A stretch of 64,000 bases of DNA, from NCBI RefSeq assembly GCF_010015445.1, contig NC_053119.1, positions 23,497,883 through 23,561,882 on the forward strand. Reading direction: 5' to 3'. Under the pieces are notes generated by a model. The model ran no database searches and was not told the DNA's origin. It saw only the letters and a list, made by a program, of their open reading frames with translations. This document shows, piece after piece, positions 1 to 41,267 of this stretch. Position numbers and translations under genes: made by a program. Position 1 is the stretch's first letter, and the number at the start of each line of letters is the position of its first letter. This DNA is from Perca fluviatilis. Its lineage: Eukaryota > Chordata > Actinopteri > Perciformes > Percidae.

Positions 1-1
1 T

Positions 2-76
2 GCTAGTGCTGGTGCCTCCACTTCAGCCGAGGAAAAAGCCCTGCTCGCAACGCTGTTAGACGGTTTTAACAGGTAA
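2..76 (+). CDS. Possible 3'-terminal coding exon of an unidentified gene
   Basis: Reading from base 2 gives 24 open codons (Ala-Ser-Ala-Gly ... Leu-Leu-Asp-Gly-Phe-Asn-Arg) and then TAA at 74-76. The stretch is GC-rich and has an alanine/leucine-rich, exon-like composition. A canonical AATAAA lies 136 bases after the stop, which fits the end of a gene entering from the left. By human synteny the neighbour tail-to-tail with ppm1h would be mon2, but I do not recognise the peptide and do not assign a symbol. An alternative is an internal exon ending in AACAG|GTAATG at 72/73, which is also a good donor site. It could also be chance, since only 75 bases are visible. Confidence 0.3.
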   Translation, partial: ASAGASTSAEEKALLATLLDGFNR

Positions 77-211
77 TGCGCACCGCTAGCGTCGCAGCTA
101 GCCGCCCTGTTATATTTAAAGCTGTAATTTACCGCTTTTAAACGGAACATGGCTTGTTACATTGTTGCATTTTGAGCTGAAGCCATTTGAGAAATGTATC
201 ATGTTTCGTCC

Positions 212-217
212 AATAAA
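212..217 (+). terminator. Candidate poly(A) signal AATAAA
   Basis: A canonical AATAAA hexamer lies 136 bases downstream of the TAA that closes the possible terminal exon at 2-76, a normal distance for a short 3' UTR. Its meaning depends on that exon being real. Confidence 0.3.
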
Positions 218-1028
218 ATAGTAAATGCTTGTGGAGAACACTTTGTATGCAGTTTTAATTTTGCACAGAAACCTAATGTGAGATTTAGACCTTTATGGAG
301 GAGAACGCTTGTATGTATTAGCTGTAAATGTATTTGTATGCACATTTAAAAATGCGCGAGGAAGTCGATATCTCATATGGATTTGCATAGTTTTCCACCA
401 CCTCAGGCGGAGTGGGCCGTGTAGAAAGCATGTAGGTCAACCGCACTGTTGCTATGAGGAGAGGAGTGACGTGGCTCCTGCTGCCCACAGAGGTATCCTA
501 CAATACAACTGCTCTGATGCACACAAGCTGGCTTTATGGCTCTCCCCGGCGTTCTTTGTTGATACTGATACATACCATCAGATAGAGTGCGTGTGCGTGC
601 TCTTCCTGCACTTAAACACCTCTTCTATGCAGAGCAGAGCCCAGACACAAATATGTGCAGCGCTGTTGGCCCCGTTCTAGTAGTAATCTGATTATTATGC
701 TAAATCTGCATGGTGTGTGCCTATTTGAACTATACGATGTGCACAGACACGCACCCACGTGACCTAACCCCCCCCCCACAGGCGTTTCAGCAGTGGTGTC
801 CTCAGAGGTCTGGGAGTGCAGTGCTGATGTGGGTCATGCGTTGTGCGTTAACCTTTTTGAAATGCTCCCTCTGCTGCCCAACAGCATCTGGTTGCGCTGT
901 ATCACATTAGTATGGGCAGTCAGGGGTCTCGTGATGGGGGTGGGGACCGGAATGGGTAATGAGCTTTGATTGGCTGCAGGGCCCAGGCAGCCTGGGTCGA
1001 TGAAACCGCGCAGCGGCTGCAGTCTTGA
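218..1028. other. Intergenic stretch, no gene recognised
   Basis: I see no conserved protein motif, RNA gene or transposon end here. The open frame of 123 codons starting at 309 has no recognisable domain and low-complexity composition, and is taken as chance. Confidence 0.5.
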
Positions 1029-1036
1029 GTTCAGAG

Positions 1037-1528
1037 CAGGGGCTATTCTAGGATCAGACCTTTAGGGGGGCTCAGCCCCTAATGAGATTGTGGCACGGAT
1101 ACAGTGCCTTGCAATAGTGTTAACCCCCCTGCTAAATCAGTACTTTCACTGGATAACAATGAATACATGTATTTATTATTATAACGGAGGATAAATGCAA
1201 AATTTTGAACGTGAAAAAATTAAAAGTCCCTTTTATGGACCACCAGAATCAAATAAAATGAGAATGAGGTGTAAACAATAAATAAATAAAAAATGAAACT
1301 TTCCGTGACTGGGTTACAGGTGCATAGCATTGGCAACAGCGACACAGGATATTAAAGCTGTTTCTTTGAACCTATAATTGTTTGCCCTCTGTCGCTAACA
1401 GACAAGTTCACAAACAAAAAAAAAACAAAAATATAGATTTGTTTTTTGTTATTCAAATTTTTAGGGGGGCTGAGATGAAATTTAGGGGGGCTTGAGCCCC
1501 CCTTAAAAAGGGTCTAAAATCGCCACTG
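1037..1528. mobile_element. Non-autonomous hAT-type element with 8-bp target duplication
   Basis: The element is bounded by imperfect terminal inverted repeats: CAGGGGCTATTCTAG at the left and, on the opposite strand at the right, CAGTGGCGATTTTAG. Just inside, both ends carry a G-run followed by CTCA(A)GCCCC. It is flanked by identical 8-bp copies of GTTCAGAG at 1029-1036 and 1529-1536. A CAG-N-GGC-type terminus with an 8-bp duplication is the hAT signature. No transposase is encoded in the 492 bp. A sequence resembling a Tc1-like terminus (ACAGTGCCTTGCAATAGT) occurs about 60 bases inside the left end, so a second element may be nested or captured. Confidence 0.8.
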
Positions 1529-1536
1529 GTTCAGAG

Positions 1537-2379
1537 TGACCCCCGACAGCCCAGATGAGAGCACAGCGCTCACCGACTGACTGACTGAAGATTGGATCCT
1601 GCGTTTGACCTTCCAAGAAGACATCCATGAAATATTTATTAGTTCACACTTGATAGTGTGTTAGGCAGCATTATGTTCATCTCGGGTCACAGCTCTGCCC
1701 ACTAGCATCTCTGCTGATTTGAAACAATAAATTCTACTCCAGCTACTCAATGTAGAGCTACATGTAGGGTGAAAAGCAGTATTGCTCTTTTGCAGAATAT
1801 GCAGCCTAGTAAACAAACCACACATGAGACTTGTGGTTATTGTCGAGCCTGTTGAGTCCTACAGGTCTCCATTTCATATATTCAAAAAAAGAGTGTTTCA
1901 TGTAAGAAATGCATGTAGTCCAGCCTCCAGGGTAAAACCAAATATCATTTATCATCCTGACTTTAAAGCGAGCCAGCCTATGGACCAGTGAGCAGCTCGG
2001 AGGCAGCCAATGTCCTCATCCATCTTGTGTCAAAGCTCTCATTTGAGCCTGGCCGCAGATAAATCATACTTCAGGCAGCTGAAGCCCTAAAGCTGTTAAT
2101 TCGAGCCCCCTGTAAAAAATGACCGTTCAGATGGCTATCACAGCTGCGCTGCTGAAGTAGCCGCACCCTCGTCCTGACAGGACAGTCGGCCGTCATGTGT
2201 GTGCTCTGTGTTCACCAAATACCTTCACGCATGCTGCCTCTGTAACGCAACATGTTTGGAATTAGTGCTTAAACAATTGGTATATTAATGAGTTGATCTT
2301 CGGAAAATTAAAGTGCAACAATTTTAGTATCAAGCAAAATGCCAAACTGGTTTCAGCTTCTCAAATGTGATTGCTGGTA
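1537..2379. other. Intergenic stretch, nothing recognised
   Basis: This is AT-rich unique-looking sequence. The 69-codon open frame beginning at 1782 has no recognisable features and is treated as noise. Confidence 0.5.
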
Positions 2380-2985
2380 AGAGGCTGCGACAAACAATTC
2401 ATTCTTGATTAATCTATTAATAGTTTAGTCAATAAAACATTAGAAAACAGTGAAAAATGCCAAATATTAAGGAGATTCAGTCATTAAATGTGTTGTTTTG
2501 TTGACCAACAGTTAAAAAAAACAACCAATTTAAGTAACCGTAATGTAAAGACCATGACTAGCATCAAACTGTCTAATATAATATTGAATTGTCAAATTTA
2601 AGCACTGGTAACCATCAAATGTTCAGTATTTATTTCCTAAAACATAAATGGATTAATCGATTATAAAACAGATGCCGATTAGTTTTCTTTCAATCAATAG
2701 TATTATCTTTGGGTTCTGGACTGTTGGTTAGTCAAAACAGGCAATGTGAAGACGGCACCTTGGGCCCTGAGAAATTGTGATGGTCATCTTTCAATTTCTG
2801 ACATTTTGTATAGGCTACTAAATGATTAATCAATTTGCTGATAAGTCAATCAACAGGAAATACTTAGCAAATATTTTCCTAAGTGATTAATTGTCATTTG
2901 ATGGTTCCAGCGTCTCACGTGAGGATTTGCTTTTGTTGTTTAACTATACAATGAACTGAATAATGTTTTAAACTGTTAGTCGGAC
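2380..2985. repeat. Composite copies of a TTAATCGATTA-rich teleost interspersed repeat
   Basis: The stretch contains at least three overlapping fragments of one repeat family. There is an antisense-looking portion around 2400-2480 (GAAAACAGTGAAAAATGCC) and a sense portion around 2698-2850 (TTTGGGTTCTGGACTGTTGG, then a CCTTGGGCCCTGAGAAATTG segment). A second sense start lies near 2918 (CGTGAGGATTTGCTT). The same family recurs near 25600-25910, 34130-34420 and 37320-37600 in this window. It has no coding capacity and its class is not clear to me. Confidence 0.55.
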
Positions 2986-3761
2986 AAAAAACTATATATA
3001 TTGAGAAAATGGTTGGCAGAAAAATCGATAATAAAAAAAAAAGCCCATGTCAAAATAAATATAAACACTAGTATTTCTTTCAATCTATCCTCCTCTGAAA
3101 GGAGGCTTGAAGGCTTTGGCCCCAGCAGCGCCTCACTTTGTATAAGAGATGAGTAACTCGCTGCAAGCCCACTCAGCATCTCCCTCAGATCTATCCACGG
3201 GTGGGGTGGGAGTGGTGTAACCTTGGAAAAACAAGCCGCCCACAGGAATGACCATGTCATCATTGCCGTCATCCAATCTGGACCACACACACACGTGCGT
3301 GGAGAGTAGGAGTGGAGTGCCAGATCAGTGCTGGCCTGACTGGAGGAGGATGCGGCGCTGGCCTGTGGGGACCAGATGGCCTTCCAGCTCCTGCAGAGCA
3401 CCCAGAAGTGTAAGACTCCCACAAGAGCACTTTATGATCGTCTTGAGTGTGTGTGCGTGCAAAAGCATTCATAAAGGTATGTATGTGTGTGATGCACTTA
3501 TACCCTCATCTTAACGTGTGGGTAAGATAACATGAATCAAGCGACTTGTTTGCAATTGTTATATGGTCCATAAACCTGTCCTGGGTCTCTGCTCTGACAT
3601 CAAAAGTTCCAAATTGTACTAAGAAAAATATAAAACCATGGATAAGGTAATACAATAAAAAAATAAGGTTAAAGAAACACAAAGCACTTGTTTATATGAA
3701 TGGGAAAGGCCACAGAACCTTGTTTACTGTTCTAAAATTCGGTCAAAATTACCTGCACATA
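2986..3761. other. Intergenic stretch, nothing recognised
   Basis: The 148-codon minus-strand frame at 2976-3422 and its overlapping frames on both strands have no domain, and overlapping open frames in GC-rich sequence are expected by chance. No RNA gene or transposon end is seen. Confidence 0.5.
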
Positions 3762-3765
3762 TTAA

Positions 3766-4320
3766 AGGACAATTCCGGTGCAAAATGAACCTAGGGGTTA
3801 ATAACACGTGTACCGAATTCGACCGTTCTCTGGGATATGTTTTCATGCTAATCGATTGTGACCAGTTTTAGCGCAAACAGCTAATTACCTTATAACGCTA
3901 GTCGTCGGGGCTGGGGTAAAGTTAAAAGAAATCGCTATTTTATACCACAAACAAGGCTCAAAATAGCACCACACTTCCACGGTAGCATAATGAGGGTCCC
4001 TACATGTAAACCGAAGCGTTGAGAACTTTGTAAGTGTACAGACAGTTTATTAAAAAGATAGTTAATAAAGAGTACCGTTCACGTATACGAGCGGGCGCCA
4101 TCTTGGGAAAACGGTCACGACCAGTCGAGCGACGAATGCCGTGCAACCAGTAACCTAGCTCAAGCACGCCGTTCGTCGTTCTTTTTTTACTTTATCCATG
4201 CCCCGACGACTAGCGTTATAAGCCAATTAGCGGTTTGCGTGAAAACATATCCCAGAGAACGGTCGACTCAGTACACACGTGTTATTAACCCCTAGGTTCA
4301 TTTTGCGCCGGATTTGTCCT
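3766..4320. mobile_element. Long-TIR MITE, TTAA-type insertion
   Basis: The two ends are inverted copies of each other over about 140 bases. The left starts AGGACAATTCCGG and the right, on the opposite strand, starts AGGACAAATCCGG. Both continue through AAAATGAACCTAGGGGTTAA and a conserved CCGTTCTCTGGGATATG block, ending near a TAACGCTAGTCGTCGGGGC block. The 5' flank is TTAA (3762-3765) and the 3' flank TCAA (4321-4324), consistent with a decayed TTAA target duplication as used by piggyBac-like elements. The 555 bp contain no transposase. Confidence 0.75.
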
Positions 4321-4324
4321 TCAA

Positions 4325-5399
4325 GTTGTATTTTGCAGCAGTGCTTCTTTATTGGTCTCCGGTGCAAACAGTCTCGCTGATGAAGCTCACTGATACTGAA
4401 GTCACGCGTGTGGACTGCTTGAAACGTAATCTCCACAGCTCCAAAAAGAAAGATCCTACTGATGCTACAGTTGTCATGATCCCAGTTTCATACCTTAAAG
4501 TATTATTTTCAAGATGAGTTACAAAATGCTTTGTAAGGAATGAAAGAAACAAAAGGATCTTCCATATAGGCCTTTTTCACAGAAGACGTTGACATGTCAG
4601 AAAAAGTGCAGAGGTAAATATTAAATGATGATGGCTGAATTCCATTTTGCTGCTCCGTTGTCAGCGTCCTGGGATTGTGCATGCTGGCCCACTGTCACCC
4701 TGCCGTGACTTACTGGGACACTTGAACATAACAGAGCCATCATTAATGTTATTAGCAACACCTGTGCTTTTCTTACTAGGGACAGGTCAAAATGTCTGCT
4801 GGCAGTGTGAAGCCTTCCCCACTCCAACCGTTACTAGGGTTTCACATTTTAAGTGCCACATTATGGTCTTTATTTAGTTTGAGAGGCATTTCCACACAAC
4901 AACAAGAATACAGTTTTGGAAAGAAATGCAAAATCGGTGCTAGTAGCCAACATTTTATTTCTAAGGCTAACATGTTGACTACTAGCAGTGGCACCCCAAA
5001 ATAAGCCCAAGATACTGGATTTTAAAGGGGGAAAACAATACAATATGCTGTTTCACACAAAACCTTTGAGTACTAGGAGGAATACAGGTTTCCTTTTACT
5101 ACTCTAAGGACTATGGAATGCATCATTGTTCATATGATACCTTCATCATGTCATGAACTGTCAAAGCTTCATCCTGTGATTTGATTTACATCGTTGGTCT
5201 CAGGTATTTCAGCTATTTGGTATCGCAGCAATTAAGTATCACTAAAGTATTGCCCAAGTTTCATAAAAAAATGACGTTATTCCTCATTGTTCTAAACCCG
5301 CTTTTTACTTATTCAAGTAAGGCATTGAAATGAAAGGCCAGTTGAAATGGAGACGCACATCTCATGCACTTTTTTATCAAGTTATTAAGCTGTCTTTCA

Positions 5400-5401
<2 letters not shown>
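4325..5401. other. Intergenic stretch, nothing recognised
   Basis: AT-rich sequence with several short open frames on both strands that overlap one another and show no motif. No repeat end is seen. Confidence 0.45.

Positions 5402-5471
<70 letters not shown>
5402..5471. repeat. (GT)n microsatellite
   Basis: About 35 uninterrupted GT units. Confidence 0.98.
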
Positions 5472-5473
<2 letters not shown>

Positions 5474-7640
5474 CAGTGTCAAATTACGCCCCCCACAGCA
5501 GCCTACACCATGAAATCTTCTGTCAGGCTATTCTGTGAACTGATACCCTTCATCATATTGCTTTGGGACTCACTTGACACAGTTTGTCAGAGTGGTGATG
5601 GTCGTTTTCTATACAGTTACTGGAGTGTAAGGGAGTTTGCACATATTCATGCCTAGAGTTCCTACAGACTTACATTTTAGGTTCAACAAAAAGTGTATCC
5701 ATGAAAGCTTTAAAATACTATACTAAAAGTCAATTTGCTTACACAGCTGTTGTTGGGCAAGGACATTGAATGTTAGGTCATCTTTCTTTCCCCATTTGTC
5801 TCTTCACTCCCACAGACTAAGTGCTTCCTGGAGCCAGGATAAATCAACATTCAATCGGTTTCTTCTGTCTACTATACAGAGTACACTGACTTTTGAATCA
5901 ATAACACAGCAGAGTTGTGTGTATTTTTTTTTAATAGAGCAGAAAAGTGAGCATTTAAACCATTTTTACACTGTTCATTGTTTCCAAAACAGTACAAAGT
6001 ACGTCTTTTGTTACAGTAAGACGTACATCACTCACAGTAAAAGAAAGGAGAGAAGTATCCACTGAAAACATTATTTACATTTTTACATTTAAATTAAGTT
6101 ACTCTGTTCCATGTTTCACCAGCTTCAGCCACTAGTACAGCAGTTATGATACAATATTTGCACACAATTAGTAGAAACTGAAAACTAAACAAACTAAAAT
6201 GTGGAAACCCACCGATTAGGGAACAGCATTGATTGTAGACACATAAGGTAAGTGTTGTCTATTTAATTGTCTGCAGTGATTTTACTCCGTTTTCTGAGAC
6301 ATTAAAAATCAGAGCAATTCTTTGTCAGTGGCAGCTGCTATTCATAAGGGTGGGTTTATCTTAATGGGGACAATATTCAGGAAAGGTAAACATGAGCTCA
6401 TGACAAAGGTTTTTTTGAGCATATGTATAAAAAAATATATATTTGGTACAACCCTATAGCGATCACAGTTTCCTGTGAGGCTTCTTTTTTATTTTTTTTT
6501 TCCATCAGTGCTTTTCTGAAAACATTTTTTTTTCCAAATCTTGCAGGTACTGGAGCAAATCACAAACAATGTAACAGAATAATGGCACTAATGGAAGCAA
6601 CCGATGATGCACCTGATGTAGCATACAAACAGCCACTCAATAAGGACAATGACAACATGTGTTATGCGTAATACAATAAAAAGGAGAAAGAAATTATGAG
6701 GTAGATGGCTGATGGCGAATGAGTGCAACAGAAAGACATCTTTGTTTTTTTTCTTCTTAAATCTGGGCTATTTCATACTATGATGGGAGCAGGGTCATGT
6801 GTAGCTGACACCAAAATCCTGAAGGGAACTTCTCCTGTTAGTGTATATTCTACACTGATGTGTTTTTTTCATTTCCAAAGAAAATCGTTTTCTTTAAAAA
6901 TTTAATAATTAGTACAGTATTGCAATGCAAGGTGTGCAAATATAAAAAAAATAGCAACTTCAGCATCAGGAGAACAAGCTGAAATACTGTCTAGAGAAGG
7001 CTTACAAATGTTTCTTTGGACAGCAGACTACCATTTGCAGACGACTGAACGTGGCTAATTTAAAAGCTATACATGGAACAGAGGAGGCATGATTCATACT
7101 GTATATGCAGGACATCAGTCTTCGGGTTAGTTTTTATTTTTTTTTTTACACTGTACAGGTGTTCAACCAAACACACTTATCAAATGTTTTACGCTTTGGG
7201 AGTATTTACATTTTCACATTTATAAATATTGTGCATTAAGTTAGTAACTGCAATCCTGAGATGCACATTAACATCTCATCCATGAGAGGCTATGCTCTCA
7301 ACCTTAGGCATTGCCCAACAACAAGGTTCATGATGGCTTCCTCGAGATAAAAAAAGAAAAGAAAAATCAAATAAAAAACAAACAAACAGTTCTCTTCAAC
7401 AGCTCTTTTCACGTTTCTTTTCTATAAAAAAAGGACCAGACAAAAAGAGATCATCCTGTTTGAGGATGATTATGGGGAAAACAGCCTGGACAAAAATCCC
7501 ATTTCTGACCAGAGACATCTTGGATCCCTCAGCAGAGGAGGACATCCACACTAAAGCACTTTTAAAAAGAGTATAAGGGATGAGGGGGGTTGCAGAAGGC
7601 AGGATTACGTTTCGGTAGTGGTTGTAGTTACGTAGCTTGG
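5472..7640 (-). other. ppm1h: Region holding the ppm1h 3' UTR, extent unknown
   Basis: This AT-rich stretch lies directly downstream (minus strand) of the ppm1h stop at 7641. PPM1H transcripts have long 3' UTRs in mammals, so much of it is likely transcribed. One candidate minus-strand AATAAA is listed separately. No other gene is recognised. Confidence 0.45.
7133..7138 (-). terminator. ppm1h: Candidate poly(A) signal for ppm1h
   Basis: TTTATT on the plus strand is AATAAA on the minus strand, about 500 bases after the ppm1h stop codon. Other AATAAA-like hexamers occur further downstream, so this is only one possible site. Confidence 0.3.
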
Positions 7641-39407
<31,767 letters not shown>

Positions 39408-39560
39408 GGTCCTGCTGCAGCGTGGGTCCAGGCGATGCGATTGCGTGAGTTTCCCCCCGCCCGACAGATCCCAACACGGCGACGCAGTTTCGCGGCGTGA
39501 AAGGTAGACACACAGCGGCCGTAAAAACTCATTCAGCCCAGCGCTCCCTCGATGAACGCG

Positions 39561-40439
39561 GAAATAAAAGCTACACAGACACACAGGCAGGCAGGGCTGC
39601 ATGCTAGTCATGTGACAAACCGGTTGCTGCCGGTGGATTTGGTCGCACTGGTCAGTGAGCAGCTTATGTTTACAGTGCTGGAGGTCAAGGTGCGTTAATC
39701 CCGGAGTGACGATTACCTGCTGGGCAAGGTGCAGCGCAGCACTGGGTCCTGACGTCAAACAGCACATTCCATGAAGGTCACAAAATGAACTATAAACTAT
39801 TTCACCAAACAAGGAAATATGTCACGTTGTAGCCATAATATATGGGCTACAGTTTTGATCAATAGACTATGTTTATTTATTTTTTTGCAAAAAAGTAATT
39901 CACAAAGACATGTAGACCGTAGGCATCCTTACAGAGTGATGTTACTTATGTTTGGGATCAACAAGCCCCTGTTAAGCCTCTCAACTCTTAGGCTATACTA
40001 CTCCAATACTCCAATAAAATCAATAGAATTATTAGTTGGAAGGGATAGTGCTGCAAAATCCAGCATCAGCATCAATCACTTATGGCATACACAAATCTAT
40101 TGCATTTAGCCATCTTTTACATCTGGGGGTCTCTGAGCCCCCAAACAGATGTAATGCAGACTTTTCTGGAGCAGATTTCTGAAACATGTTATCAGTTCAA
40201 AATTTAGGAAAGTCATAGAAGTGTTAAGCTAATAAACAATGTTGAGTATCTTTTTTGAGCTGTTAAATGTTAACCCAAAGCACAAATTCTCCCTAATAGC
40301 TGGACTTAATCCTAATGCTGTTAAAGGTCAACCCCAGATTGCTCTGTCTTTCCAACAATGAAAAAATAACTAAAATGATTCTTCTTATGCTACTTATTTG
40401 TCTGCAAAAGAATAAATAAAATAAAGGAAAAAGAGCTTT

Positions 40440-40444
<5 letters not shown>
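39561..40444. other. Intergenic, ppm1h upstream flank
   Basis: This may include ppm1h 5' UTR and promoter sequence near its left end. A short GC-rich hairpin lies at 40117-40154 (TTACATCTGGGGG paired with CCCCCAAACAGATGTAA). No gene is recognised. Confidence 0.4.

Positions 40445-40534
<90 letters not shown>
40445..40534. repeat. (GT)n microsatellite
   Basis: About 45 GT units. Confidence 0.97.
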
Positions 40535-40535
<1 letters not shown>

Positions 40536-41267
40536 ACAAACAGTATCAAATCCATTTCGAACAAATGTTCACTGGAAAAAATGTTTGCTGTTTGGACAGT
40601 CTGCTTCTGTCAACAACCCTTTAGTCAAATGTTACTTGAGTCTGCTGAAAGTTGGCAGATGTCTGATCAAAATTCAATAACACAAGCTTAATTGATGGAA
40701 GACACTAATTATATCTCTGATGATGTTTGTGAGGCTTTACATGTACTTTTATTCGTAATATCTGTTTTTAAAGTGTTACCCCATTGTCCGTGTGACTTCT
40801 AATAATTCTTTAGTTATGAGTATATGACAATCATTTATTTGCTTTAAGTCTCAAGTGAAGCATGGCCAGATTAACCGATTTGGTTGCCCCAGAGCAAAAC
40901 TTTGCTTTTAGTCCTTCCTGGCCCCCAACCTCCTGTTTCATTATACACGCAGACACCAGCAGTACTCAAATAATACTGCTACTTCACATGTGAAATACCT
41001 GAAAACCATACATGCTTATACAGTATGGTAATTAATTGAGGAAGTTATTTATAACTCATGTTTATTTCACATGTGAATTTATTTATTTTTCTTTCATTTC
41101 ATATATGAAATATCTGAAAATCTAGTGTGCCTCTATCATATCAATTTATCACAAGTTAAATGTCCTTAACCACAAGTTCCAATATGGGATGTTTTTTTCT
41201 TACAGTATGAAATAGGCTCCATATGTAATAAACATGTGAAATGTATTTTGCATGTGATACATTGACA
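40535..41267. other. Intergenic stretch with recurring CACATGTGAAAT motifs
   Basis: From about 40984 the palindromic TTCACATGTGAA and variants such as TTTCATATATGAAATATCTG recur three or four times, ending with ACATGTGAAATGTA just before the retrotransposon remnant. No gene. Confidence 0.45.

Noticed and set aside
39408..39812. In-frame N-terminal extension of ppm1h exon 1 to an upstream Met
   Set aside because: The family N-terminus begins at MLTRVKSAVANF (39407) with a good Kozak context; the extension shows no similarity.
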